Origin: Labyrinthula sp. Ha
Lineage: Eukaryota; Sar; Bigyra; Labyrinthulida; Labyrinthulaceae
Assembly (NCBI GenBank): GCA_015227615.1
Contig: JAALGZ010000060.1
Span: 95,233-159,232, forward strand
DNA length: 64,000 nt
Direction: 5' to 3'
The position numbers and the translations under genes are program-made. Below, in pieces: positions 23,381 through 33,926 of the stretch (positions are counted from its first letter, which is position 1; the number at the start of each line of letters is the position of its first letter). The notes under the pieces were generated by a model. The model searched no databases and was not told the DNA's origin. It was given only the letters and a program-made list of their open reading frames with translations.

Positions 23381-26215
23381 ATGAACGACACTTTACCGCT
23401 TCTAGGAGTCAGAAGTAGAATCCTTTTTCCAGGACAGCGTGCAGCAGTAAATATTGGAAGAAACAGCTCAAGAAACCTGGTAGAATCTTTGTTTGATATC
23501 GAAAGAAGAAATGTTAAACCAAACTCTTTTGTTATAGTTTCTGGGGTTAGGCCGAACATTCAAGAAGGAAAAAACCGTGAGTTGACCAAGTTAAAAAATG
23601 ATACCATTGAAATAAAGGATATTAACTCTTCTGAAGATATCGAGTATTTCAAAGTTGGCTGCCTCGCTAAAGTAGTAAAGATTACAAAACTCCCAAGAGT
23701 AGCAGAGAAGAGATCTGACCCTGCAAGGAAAAATGTCCTTTACAATATTTTAGTCGAAGGGGTTAAGCGGGCTGAAATCTTGTCTGCCGAATACAATAAA
23801 CTTGGTGGCTTTCTTCAAGCGAAACTTAGTGTACTTAAATACTCTCCTACTTCGAAATCAGGTTACCTTTCTGAGCAAGCAAAGGATGAAATAAAAGCTT
23901 TGGCACTTTCACTACAAGGTTCGATAGACGAGTTGATTGCTTCTAGAAAGAAAAATAAAAAACTGAGAGGATCAAGTTACTTGGAGGCAGCTAGAAAGCT
24001 CTCGTTGGAGTTTGAGGTAGAGAGCATCACTGCAAAAAAACTAGAGGATTACATTGACAGTTTGAGTTCTTTGATGCTCAATTCAAAAGTTATAACTTTC
24101 GAAGAGGCGCAAAATATTTTAAGTGAAGTTTATCTAGTTGACAGAGGACACTTTGTATTAAAGCTTCTGGCCAAGCAGCAAGAAATAATTTCTCTGTCTG
24201 AAAAGATTCAACAAAATATTAATGATAACATCAAAAGCAGTCAAAGAGAGTTTTATTTAAAACAGCAGATGAGAGCAATACAGAAAGAGTTAAACAGTAC
24301 TGGAGATTCGGACTCAGATGAAGAAGAAGAGGATGAAATGAGCATTTTGAAAGAAAAGTTGAAACCTATTCTTCAGAGTCAAGAAGTTGATGAGCTGACT
24401 AGAAAAGCAATAGAGCGTGATTTTAAGCGGCTTAGAAACACTCCACCTTCGCAACCAGATCACAATGTACTCAGAAACTATCTTGAGCTGGTTACCGATT
24501 TACCCTGGCCAGGTATTGGTCAAGCTCGAAAGAAACCTACTTTCGCAGATATAGATTTAGATGCTGCGAAAGCCAAACTCGATGAAGATCATTATGGTCT
24601 ACAGAAAGTTAAGCAGCGTCTCGTTGAATTTTTGGCTATAAGGAAAATGCAAGCTCTAACCCCAGAAGAAAATCAGCGTACAAAAAAAGGGGCTATATTG
24701 TGCCTAGTAGGAGCTCCAGGGGTTGGAAAGACATCTGTTGGAAAATCAATAGCAGCAGTGCTAGACAGGCCTTTCGCTAGAATTAGTCTTGGTGGGGTAA
24801 GAGATGAAGCTGAGATTAGAGGCCATAGACGGACTTATATAGGTGCTATGCCAGGATTGATCATTAATACCCTAAGAAAGTTAGGTAGTCGAAGCCCAGT
24901 AATTTTGTTAGATGAGATAGACAAGCTGTCTTCTAGCAGAGGGCAAACTACTGGGGATCCAAGTGCTGCCATGCTGGAAGTTCTGGACCCAGAGCAGAAT
25001 GGAACGTTTACGGATCACTACTTAAATCTACCATTTGATTTAAGCGATGTTGTATTCGTTGCAACTGCTAATGAAATAAGCGGGCAAGGTGGTCAGATAT
25101 CTCCGCCATTACTGGACAGGATGGAAGTAATTGAAATATCAAGCTATACACTGGCAGAAAAAATGGAAATTGCAAAGCGTTACTTGCTACCGAAACAACT
25201 CAAGGCGACGGGTCTCGACCATTTTGTTGACTTATCTGTGACTGACTCCGCAGTTAGGAAAGTGATAAGAAACCATACAAGAGAAGCTGGGGTTAGAAGG
25301 TTAGAAAAGAACTTTGGGGCAATTTGCAGACATTACGTACTGGCATACTTAGAGAAGCACCCAGGTGTGCATGCTAATGAAGTCATTACTAGGGAGAACT
25401 TCTTTTTGAGGGATGAAGATGTAGAACTTATCCTGGGACCTGGAATGAAATCTTTTGAAGAAGACCTTTCAGAAAAAGATATGAAACCTGGCATGAGCCT
25501 AGGTCTGGCTTGGACAAGTTTCGGGGGTGAAACCCTTCTGATCGAGGCTGTAATTGCCCCAGGAACAGGTAGACTGCATTTGACTGGGAAACTCGGCCAA
25601 GTGATGCAGGAGAGTGTGAAGACAGCCTTCAGTCATATTATCTCTAACTCCTCCCTGTTCAACCTTAACCATCTTTACGTGAATATCTGGAAATCTAAGT
25701 TGAATCTTTTCGAAATCTTGAGGTTTGTGGATTTACATGTTCATTTTCCTGCAGGGGCTGTGCCAAAGGATGGACCTAGTGCCGGAGTTGCCATTACCTC
25801 AGCCATTCTCTCTGCGCTGACTAATAAAAGGATAAGACCTAGTATGTGCATGACTGGGGAAATTACCTTGACTGGGAGAGTTCTACCAGTTGGTGGGATA
25901 AAGGAAAAAGTCCTTGCTGCCCACCGAGCAGGGATATCAACGGTGCTCCTGCCTGCTCTGAACGAGTCTGATTTTGAGGAATTTAAGAAAGAAGTGTCTC
26001 CTGAAGTTCTTAGTGAGTTACAAGTTCACTTTGTTGAGCACTCTTATGAAGCTGTAGATCTGTTATTTGACTCTGAAACCTACGCTCCTAGACCAAGATG
26101 GTTGAATGAGATCTTGAGAATGAAGCTGACCGATCCATCTTCAAGTTGGTATGACGCAGAGTATAAAGAGGAAGATATAGTTGACCCACGAAGAAGTTTC
26201 AAGGCTAAATTGTAG
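23381..26215 (+). CDS. peroxisomal Lon protease (LONP2-like)
   Basis: A 944-residue, intronless ATP-dependent serine protease. The N-terminal LON substrate-binding domain occupies about residues 1-250, followed by a coiled linker with an acidic run (DSDSDEEEEDE). The AAA+ module has Walker A GAPGVGKT at 444-451 and Walker B ILLDEIDKL. The protease domain has its catalytic Ser in KDGPSAG (Ser800) and catalytic Lys in GGIKEKVLAA (Lys841). The C-terminus is AKL, a type 1 peroxisome targeting signal, and no mitochondrial presequence is evident. It should degrade misfolded or oxidised matrix proteins and support matrix-protein import or processing inside peroxisomes. It converges on the lipase gene with an 85-bp gap. 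Confidence 0.96.
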   Translation: MNDTLPLLGVRSRILFPGQRAAVNIGRNSSRNLVESLFDIERRNVKPNSFVIVSGVRPNIQEGKNRELTKLKNDTIEIKDINSSEDIEYFKVGCLAKVVKITKLPRVAEKRSDPARKNVLYNILVEGVKRAEILSAEYNKLGGFLQAKLSVLKYSPTSKSGYLSEQAKDEIKALALSLQGSIDELIASRKKNKKLRGSSYLEAARKLSLEFEVESITAKKLEDYIDSLSSLMLNSKVITFEEAQNILSEVYLVDRGHFVLKLLAKQQEIISLSEKIQQNINDNIKSSQREFYLKQQMRAIQKELNSTGDSDSDEEEEDEMSILKEKLKPILQSQEVDELTRKAIERDFKRLRNTPPSQPDHNVLRNYLELVTDLPWPGIGQARKKPTFADIDLDAAKAKLDEDHYGLQKVKQRLVEFLAIRKMQALTPEENQRTKKGAILCLVGAPGVGKTSVGKSIAAVLDRPFARISLGGVRDEAEIRGHRRTYIGAMPGLIINTLRKLGSRSPVILLDEIDKLSSSRGQTTGDPSAAMLEVLDPEQNGTFTDHYLNLPFDLSDVVFVATANEISGQGGQISPPLLDRMEVIEISSYTLAEKMEIAKRYLLPKQLKATGLDHFVDLSVTDSAVRKVIRNHTREAGVRRLEKNFGAICRHYVLAYLEKHPGVHANEVITRENFFLRDEDVELILGPGMKSFEEDLSEKDMKPGMSLGLAWTSFGGETLLIEAVIAPGTGRLHLTGKLGQVMQESVKTAFSHIISNSSLFNLNHLYVNIWKSKLNLFEILRFVDLHVHFPAGAVPKDGPSAGVAITSAILSALTNKRIRPSMCMTGEITLTGRVLPVGGIKEKVLAAHRAGISTVLLPALNESDFEEFKKEVSPEVLSELQVHFVEHSYEAVDLLFDSETYAPRPRWLNEILRMKLTDPSSSWYDAEYKEEDIVDPRRSFKAKL

Positions 26216-26300
26216 ATAAAATCAGGAAACTGTAATTTGTAAACAATGTCTAAGCAATTTTTTATATTCCTAAGTTCGTACCCCTTATCAGACCGTGTTG

Positions 26301-29072
26301 CTATCCTGTAGCAGTGATAAGAGAGCGTGTAGAATTTATCTTTTGCGTGACAGTTTTTCGCGTCTCATCGAAGAAATCTTTCCAAGCATCTGAGCTCACA
26401 ACGTCTCTCCGTGAAGAAAGATCTCGAAAGAAACCATTAAGCATAACAACCCTCTTATTCAATAGATTTGGATCAAGCGACCTAGTTAGACCAGATGACG
26501 GAAGAGCAGATAATGGAGGTGGTCCCTCCCCGGCGGTCACACCCTTTTCATGGGATGTCAACTCCTTTGTAAGCGCGGCATGAAACTCTTTTATCTCTCT
26601 ATTTCTCCTCCTAACCAGGAACTCTGTAGTAAAGTTGAAGTCCATTGAAAACTTTGCTCTTATCAGGTATACTGCGAAACCTTCCGAATGAACCTCATAC
26701 CCCACGACAACTCTAGATTCAAACTCTTCATGCAAATGATAGGAAATCTCGGCACCAGCAGGTAACATTTCCAATATCTTAGCTAAAGACTCTTCAAAAT
26801 CTTCTATGTTATCCTTTGAAACCCTAACTTTTAGGCAATCTCCATACCTGAAACAAAACTTGAAGATCCCTGCTCCTTTCCAAATTTTCAACGCTCGAAC
26901 TTTTGAAACATCTAAGCAGCGAATCAGTGTCGACTCAGGGGAAGGGCCAAACTTATAAGAAGATAGCACATTGGATCGTAACACATAGTACCCCTTATCC
27001 CATGTTTTTGTCCAAGACGACTCATTCCGTTTTTCCAGTACCCCAAAATAATCACTACCAAACAATTTACTTTCCAACTCTTGTTCACTATATCCTTGCT
27101 TAGATTTAGATTGTCTGAAGTTTCCTCGAAGAGTCTTATTCACATTCTGAATATGCTGCAGTTTTTCAAACCAGTTTTTGGCCTCCTCCCATGACGGTGC
27201 TCTAAACAAGCATCGCTCACTAAACACTTCTGGAATGACTCCACTCTTTCCTTTTGCCGATACGGCCTTATCAGAACCAAGTCCAAGACTCGGCTTCCTG
27301 GGAACCGTGGGATGGTTATTGGCGGATCTAGCCTCATTTTCTAGAATATCCACAGACACAACTTCAAAGGTTCTGGAAGTATTTTGTTCCCTTTGAAACA
27401 ACCCTTCACTTATACTTCTCTGATCACTCTTGGAATTCTTTCCCAAGCCAGCAAATTTATATAGTTTAGAAGAAAGTTCTTCTTCTTGATGGTAAGAAAC
27501 CATAATATTAGACTGCGCCATGTCAAATGACGTTAACTGGTCCCCAAGTTGACGTTCCAGACAATCTTCAAACAGATATAAGAAACCACATTGGATAAAA
27601 ATAACACAGTCATACTGGAATTCTGTTACCTCACTAAAATAGAATACTTCAGATGTCGAAAATAAAGAAATAATTTCCATACTGAAATCAACTGGCCTCT
27701 GTTTCTGAGCAATTCGAAGGTCCTTGAGATCAACAGTTTTAAAGAGTTTGTCACCTATCGAAGCTTTAAAATTAGCCATTTTCTGAAGAGACTGCCCTGA
27801 ACCCAATAGCAGTGCTAAGTCTTCTACTAAGACAGAGAGAACAAGAGAAGATACACTTGTATTAGACCAGTACGTAGAATGAGATGAAATAGCACTTGGA
27901 AGACTCATCATATTCTCAAACCTTGAAATAGGTAGGGTAAAATCTACTACTTGATTGAACAACTCAGCTTCTTTCACAGAATAATATTTCTGAAATATAT
28001 CTCCAAGAGAAAGCTTTTCTAATCCAGATATATTAGGTAAATCTAAGCTTGTTGAGTCTAACTCGGATACAAGGGGTGCAATTTTCCAAGATATTGCATC
28101 TAGTGGATGAATAATATTTACAAACCGGATTCCAGAAGGCAAGAGTTTTACTTTTTCATTCATATCTTTTTGAGAAAGGATTTTTCCGGTTTTCTCATCA
28201 AACATATCGCCACGTAACAATCGAAGTAAAGAAATGGGGGATCCACAACAAAATAAGTTAGAAACTTCAAAATCCAACTTGGGTACTATTACATCTTTGC
28301 GACTTCTTGTAAGTAAATCTAAAATAATCATCGTCCCTAGACTATGAGCAAACAGAGAAATTCGCCCTTTATTTCCTTCATCTGCAAAACCAGGATGTGT
28401 TTGACAATGAATTCTATATTTTTCGTTTAGTTGTTTACAAACTGTGTTCAATATCCTTTGAGCAAATTTCGGCGACAAGTAGAGAAATCCATCTAACAAC
28501 GTTTCAGTGATGAAGTTTCGTATTGAAGCAACTCCATCCGGTGCAAGTCTTTCATTCAAGATATGCTCAATTTCAAAATCTTCTCTTAGGTTTTCATGCC
28601 ATTCAATGGATTCGATCTTCAAATTTAAAGGAAAATACTTTTGTTTTAGGTTTGTTTCTCTTCGATATAATAGTTGTTCAAAAGATAGTTTAAAATCAAA
28701 TAAACCACCTGAAAGACCTCCTTTAACTCCATCCCAAGATTGATCATGTTCAATGAAATCTTGGTGCTTTCCAATGCCATGAATGACAAACATTAAATGG
28801 TTTGTACAGGTTAGCTCCATATCCATTTCTACAGCTGAGATATTTTTTAGATCAGATGACTCAGTTATTTTTTGTTTTTGATGGAGAATTTTCTCCTTTG
28901 ATTTCAAAATATCATCGCTCCAGCAGCCTGGTAGAGGTTTCGTTTGTTTTCTCTCTTTCTCAATTGGGAGGACAACATCAACGTGCTGCGTCTTATCGAT
29001 ACTTGGAACTGAAAGTGAATCTTGTGGAAGCACAGAATAATTTGAATCCTTCTGTTTATTACTAACTTGCAT
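26301..29072 (-). CDS. DDHD-domain phospholipase with PH and PX domains
   Basis: A 923-residue, intronless protein. Residues 90-415 form a lipase/DDHD unit of the PA-PLA1 (iPLA1) family: HGIGKH at 98-103, the nucleophile in AHSLGT (Ser244), a Pro/Asp block after IIHPLDAISW (321-330), and the late His in SSHSTYW (His398). Residues about 475-640 look like a split pleckstrin-homology domain ending in APSWEEAKNWFEKL. A second PH-like domain spans about 667-771 (GVLEKR to FEESLAKIL). Residues about 785-905 are a PX domain with RRRNREIKEFH. The family removes the sn-1 acyl chain from phosphatidic acid and related lipids at secretory membranes. The lipid-binding tail implies phosphoinositide-directed recruitment. 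Family members elsewhere usually carry WWE, SAM or no extra domain, so this fusion is unusual. Confidence 0.9.
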   Translation of the reverse strand: MQVSNKQKDSNYSVLPQDSLSVPSIDKTQHVDVVLPIEKERKQTKPLPGCWSDDILKSKEKILHQKQKITESSDLKNISAVEMDMELTCTNHLMFVIHGIGKHQDFIEHDQSWDGVKGGLSGGLFDFKLSFEQLLYRRETNLKQKYFPLNLKIESIEWHENLREDFEIEHILNERLAPDGVASIRNFITETLLDGFLYLSPKFAQRILNTVCKQLNEKYRIHCQTHPGFADEGNKGRISLFAHSLGTMIILDLLTRSRKDVIVPKLDFEVSNLFCCGSPISLLRLLRGDMFDEKTGKILSQKDMNEKVKLLPSGIRFVNIIHPLDAISWKIAPLVSELDSTSLDLPNISGLEKLSLGDIFQKYYSVKEAELFNQVVDFTLPISRFENMMSLPSAISSHSTYWSNTSVSSLVLSVLVEDLALLLGSGQSLQKMANFKASIGDKLFKTVDLKDLRIAQKQRPVDFSMEIISLFSTSEVFYFSEVTEFQYDCVIFIQCGFLYLFEDCLERQLGDQLTSFDMAQSNIMVSYHQEEELSSKLYKFAGLGKNSKSDQRSISEGLFQREQNTSRTFEVVSVDILENEARSANNHPTVPRKPSLGLGSDKAVSAKGKSGVIPEVFSERCLFRAPSWEEAKNWFEKLQHIQNVNKTLRGNFRQSKSKQGYSEQELESKLFGSDYFGVLEKRNESSWTKTWDKGYYVLRSNVLSSYKFGPSPESTLIRCLDVSKVRALKIWKGAGIFKFCFRYGDCLKVRVSKDNIEDFEESLAKILEMLPAGAEISYHLHEEFESRVVVGYEVHSEGFAVYLIRAKFSMDFNFTTEFLVRRRNREIKEFHAALTKELTSHEKGVTAGEGPPPLSALPSSGLTRSLDPNLLNKRVVMLNGFFRDLSSRRDVVSSDAWKDFFDETRKTVTQKINSTRSLITATG

Positions 29073-30402
29073 ATTAAAGATTTAGGTTGAGTTAGATAGC
29101 TAGAATGCGAGCTCTATTTATATACTTTCAAGGATTCTTTGCTTGTTTTGAGGTTTTCTATTTCTTGTCGTAAATCACAATGGTGCATTTATGTTCAAAT
29201 TTAATAGGTTCTTGCTGAAGAGGCAACAACAATATATCGCTTGGCACTGAGTTTGCAACTTATGCGGACGACCCCGAGACAAGATCGGAAGCCTGAAAGA
29301 TATTACAAAGACGCCGCTTCAAATACCAATAGAATTTTTCTTGCAGTTTCCTCTTCTGTTAAGCTTGAAATCAAGTTTTTCTTGCAGCTGTCTTAATTTA
29401 GATTCGAGGGATTATTGATATGCCCTTAGAGAACAATGAGATTCCTCGTAGCCTCAGCTTTAATCAGAACTTAGCGCGATTACTACATCAGTACTATCAC
29501 ATTTTGGGTTCATGTGTTCTCTCGGATTGATTCCCGCTGGGGTTATGACAATCCCGGAATATTTAACATGATTACGTACTTGGTCTTGCTATAACCTCGA
29601 GTTACAAATACTTATAAAATGTAAATTATTAATAATAATAGAACACATGTTCTTCTTTGGCGAGGATCTATATTGGCATATGATAATGTTAAGCCCCAAG
29701 CTGAGTGTGTGCTATGAAGGATACAAAATTGCATAAGATCGACACAGGGAACCCGGCGGCTTTATTTCTTCTGAAAATGATGTTCTTTCACATCAACATA
29801 CAGTTTCTACCCCTAATCACATTTACTTCGTATATACATTATAGAAGCCATTTACTATACCAAGACAACATAGATTTGAAAAGATAAGAGAAAAAGGGAA
29901 AGAAATGAAGTTTACATCATCTTGGAGTCAAAATGAATATGATTTTGTAAAAAAATCGGGAATTTAGTTGTTTTATAAAGTCAGCTTAGTTTTGGTCTCT
30001 AGTGCTGCAGCTGTCTTTCGCGAGGATGCCACAAAACAAATCATATGAACACTTTCCTGTGAACTAGGTGTTGATTCTGGAAATGGATGCGAGAAGTTGA
30101 TTTTCAAAAAAAATATTATTCTTCTTATTTTGTATTTTTCTCGATTTATTAAGGAACGAGTGGGGGTATTCAATTAGAAGGAAACCTTTGATTGAAACAA
30201 TGTAAAATTGCTGTAGGATGCGGTATCATACAGCAGAGTCGAGATCATGGTGGAGGTTAGATACGCTTCGCTTTTTCACTTACGTTCCTACCACGTTTTA
30301 TTCTCAACATTGGGTAATTGTTCAGGACAAAATAAATTTATTTGAGACAATTATACGTGTAAATTAGCCTTAATCCGGGACAACAAAACTGTTTGACCTG
30401 TG
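29073..30402. other. intergenic upstream of the lipase
   Basis: No gene seen; only short frames (for example 29,705-29,887 and 29,973-30,173). Confidence 0.55.
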
Positions 30403-30645
30403 AATAGGCATCCGATTTGTTAAAAATTATCAATAGCTAGTTGATAATTATCTTAGTTATGATTATTAATAAAAGAATTGGGATTTTGATTCTTATCAAA
30501 TGATTTTGATTTAAATCTGTTTCTCAGTTTTTCACCAATAACCAATTAAAATGGTTGGGGAAAAATCAGAAACAACAAATAGGAAAAATATAGGCTTACT
30601 GTTTACTGAAAAATTATCAATAAATAAAATCTCATTCCTACCTAT
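30403..30645 (+). repeat. MITE-like dispersed repeat, copy B (internally deleted)
   Basis: Starts with TAGGCATCCGATTTGTTAAA, as copy A does, and ends with the same right arm (AAAATGGTTGGGGAA then TATCAATAAATAAAAT). It lacks about 200 bp of the middle. Same orientation as copy A. Confidence 0.55.
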
Positions 30646-33215
30646 GATATTTGTCCGGAATAAGAATATTTAGTTGTTAATTCGTTTATTTCGATTTCCT
30701 TCTTCGGACTAGTGCAGCACCTCCGATTGGTATAAGGTATCTTTCTTCCAAGATATCTACTCACTTACACCGAAGATGTCACATGCATGACTAATTTAAA
30801 GCGGAGTGAAAACTTAGTCTTCTAAAATTCTAAACTTGCAGCTCTTGTAGAGCAAGAAACTTAAAATTACAAAAACAGTTGTTGATTCATCTCCGCTATG
30901 ACTATAGACATATTCACAGTTTGTTCCGAAAGATATCCTCTCGCAATCATCTTTATTCACAGCTACTGTAAGTTATTAAAGGATCATGATGACTCTTTTA
31001 TTATGTGCATTATTTGAAAGACTTGATACACGTACATAAATGTTTTGAAAAAAAATTCCCAGCAAAGTTTTTCGGAAAGAGAGATTTAATAAGCTCAGAG
31101 TCACAAGTAATATGCCTTTTTTGCCAAAGACGAAATTAACTGGGTTCTGCTTTTTTTGTCTACAGACTTTAGATTTGTATGTGTTTTTATTGTTTAAAAT
31201 AGGTATTTCCAAGTACTGCACATTTTGAAAATTCTTATTGAAAATTCAGATAATTTCTGACAGAAAACTGAAGGCCAATTGTAAGCTCAGGGCGAGCCAC
31301 CTATTAACCATCTTTACATTTTGAGGTCAGTGCTTGTGTTGCTTCATGACTCCAAGAATATTGAATGAATGTAATTTCTTCAGTATCTACATTCTTTTGC
31401 TTAGTGATCTATTTGCGATTTCAAAATCTATTGGTCTTAGAAAAGAATATAACTGACACATAACCCTTTATTGCATCGTCTACAACACTTAAAGTCACAT
31501 CATGTGGACTCTGAGCGAATAAATTTTGTAGACAACGAGTGAGAGATACCCTTGCACTTAAAAGGATGAGTTAAATAGATTATATACTTTTTGCAAAATA
31601 TAAATAACGTTTAATACAAGGAGTTTAGAATCCAAATGAAGTATACATATACTGTAGTGAAAAGTATCAGGAAAATTCTTTTCTAGGTCTGTAGGACATG
31701 CGCAATGAGCTTCATTCATAAACTTAAAAAAATTAATGGGAAACCTTTTTTTTTCAAATGACATAGTTTTGTAAATTTTGATAATTGAAAGGGAAAAGTG
31801 GGCATTATAAATCTGTAGAGATTTAGGAAATTAAAGATGTTGGGTAGCTGTTTGGCAGAACCTATTTATTAAAATGTACCATTCAAAGAACACAGTTTTC
31901 TTGTAACTACTTTGTACTTTGCGCATTATTCTTTAAGAACCCTCAAATTCTGTTTTTCTGATTAAATCTATAGCGCCAGTATTTTTTGCAGTTTTACTTT
32001 TGACTTATGAGGTTTGATTCATCTGAGGTTACACAAATTTTAGTTTATTCCAAATGAAAACAACACTTATTATAACAGACAACGATCTAGAGTCTAGAGG
32101 ATGTAAACTTGGGGCTTCTGACAGTTTTGTTCGGCAATTAACGAGTTTTAATAGCAATAGCGCTGGTACTTACAACACCTCAAGTATGGAAAATCAGAAT
32201 TAGAAAAGTCGGACGGAAATGGAAGGGTTACTGCTGCAATTTCACTTTCATAGAGAACCTCTAAAAGAGGACCAAAATCCACCCACAGGAAGTTATACAA
32301 TATTGAATCCATATAGCATTATATTTTCCGGTAACTGGTACCAGCAGTATCTCTATAACCTCCGTTGCTTAGCATCTTATCCTCAATACGCTCCTAGCGC
32401 TTGTCTTTCCTCTGGTGCTCTCTTCTTTGGTGCTACTACACGTCAAAAGAAATGAGTGTATGTGGGACGCGTTCATTCTCCATGTGTACTAATTTTTAAT
32501 TACTTTATTAATATTATTCGCCAACATAACAGGAAACAATTTGAGATATCAACGGCAATAACTTTTCTTCTTGAAGAAATTCTTCATTTCGATAATAGAA
32601 TATTTGCAATAAAGGAAACTCAAACTGCATTAAAATGCTTTTTTTATTAATTTTTAGCTCTCAACCAGGGATGGTTTATATGAATTTTAAGAAGATAAGT
32701 GCTAGTAACTTGTATACATAATGAAATGGCTCATTATTAGTGACAGTGAAATCTTTGTAACTAAGTCTCAAGTTCACTTCAAACCAATATATATTCACTG
32801 TTCACGAAAGAGTTATGTATCTTAGCTCCAATATACTTCAGAGAAATGAAGACAAGATATTATCCTAAATGCTTTTACTAAAACATTGTGAGATCGAACT
32901 TCTAACCAAATGAACATAATAAAATGGATATATTCTGACTGGAGAGTATTTTCAACATGTGCCAATCATTTCGTTCTAAAGCTCCCTAGTAACATTTTCA
33001 AAAGCTTTCATTCATATTTTACTGCATATCCAATATTCTTATGTGTGAAAGTTTTTGTCAATTTCAATTTGCTTTTGGATGAAAAAAAGTTCAGAGAATT
33101 CCATAATAGTTCCTCTAATTGGAATGCCTGTCAAGTGTCAACAACATATATGCAATGTTGCATTACCACCCAAGATAGAATCCAAAAACTCCAAATTTCA
33201 AAATCCAAAATTCAA
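30646..33215. other. intergenic, no supported gene
   Basis: Short open frames only. The ATG-started 78-codon frame at 32,219-32,455 is less AT-biased than its surroundings (NWYQQYLYNLRCLASYPQYAP) and may be a small gene or an exon, but no partner exon or family was recognised. The frame running into the membrane protein is open from 32,910 but looks non-coding before 33,216. Confidence 0.45.
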
Positions 33216-33926
33216 ATGGATATTTCAGCATCCTCTCTTCTTTCTTTGTTTCATCTCTCTGTAACATCGTACATCGCCAAAGACCTTGGAAAATCATCAG
33301 AGAAGTTTTCAATGATAATTCCTCACCTATTGCTTTCAACAATTCTAACGCTCATGCAAATTACCCTATTAAGCCAGTCTCCAACAACCGAAAACCAGAT
33401 GTTCATGATAGCTCGAACCTTCTTTGCAAATGCGTTTATCCTTTATTCTTTGATTTACTTCCACAGTCTGAAGCCTTGCTTTTTCTACTTGATATTCTCC
33501 TGTTTTACCTGCTTTTGCATTCAAACAGCTGCCTCTTTAGAATTTCTCTCACTCTCCATAATCTCCATCTACTTAAAGAAACTCCTCTTCATTCTTCATA
33601 ACCTTTATCTTTTCTTTCCATTTTCTCTTATATCTTTACCAAATCAAGTATCAAATGCACTGATTTCTTTAATTTATTCAATAGCTGATTCCTCAGACAA
33701 ACTATGGTTTCAAATCTCACTTGTCGAACTTGTCTTCAATAGACTATCTTCTTTAATCCTTCTTTATTCCGGATATATGAACTACACTAACTCTACAGAA
33801 AATAGAGACGAACTATTGAAGTACTATCAAAACTTTCAAGCTCATAATGCAAAACTAATTGAACAAGTAATGAAGAAACTCGCTACACTTGAAGAGAAGA
33901 AAGATGAAAGTTTAACTTCTTTATGA
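33216..33926 (+). CDS. multi-pass membrane protein, unknown function
   Basis: A 236-residue protein with about five or six hydrophobic segments between residues 5 and 185, then a soluble charged C-terminal tail with heptad-like helix (ENRDELLKYYQNFQ and KKLATLEEKKDE). The frame is open upstream to 32,910, but that part has no hydrophobic pattern or coding character, so the ATG at 33,216 (MDISASS) is preferred. No family recognised. Its TGA stop overlaps the stop codon of the convergent guanylate kinase by six bases, so the two 3' UTRs must be mutually antisense. Confidence 0.65.
   Translation: MDISASSLLSLFHLSVTSYIAKDLGKSSEKFSMIIPHLLLSTILTLMQITLLSQSPTTENQMFMIARTFFANAFILYSLIYFHSLKPCFFYLIFSCFTCFCIQTAASLEFLSLSIISIYLKKLLFILHNLYLFFPFSLISLPNQVSNALISLIYSIADSSDKLWFQISLVELVFNRLSSLILLYSGYMNYTNSTENRDELLKYYQNFQAHNAKLIEQVMKKLATLEEKKDESLTSL

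Noticed and set aside
25660-25745. Intron or insertion inside the Lon protease domain
   Set aside because: The stretch before HFPAGAVPKDG looks unusual at first but aligns in length with LONP2 proteins and stays in frame.
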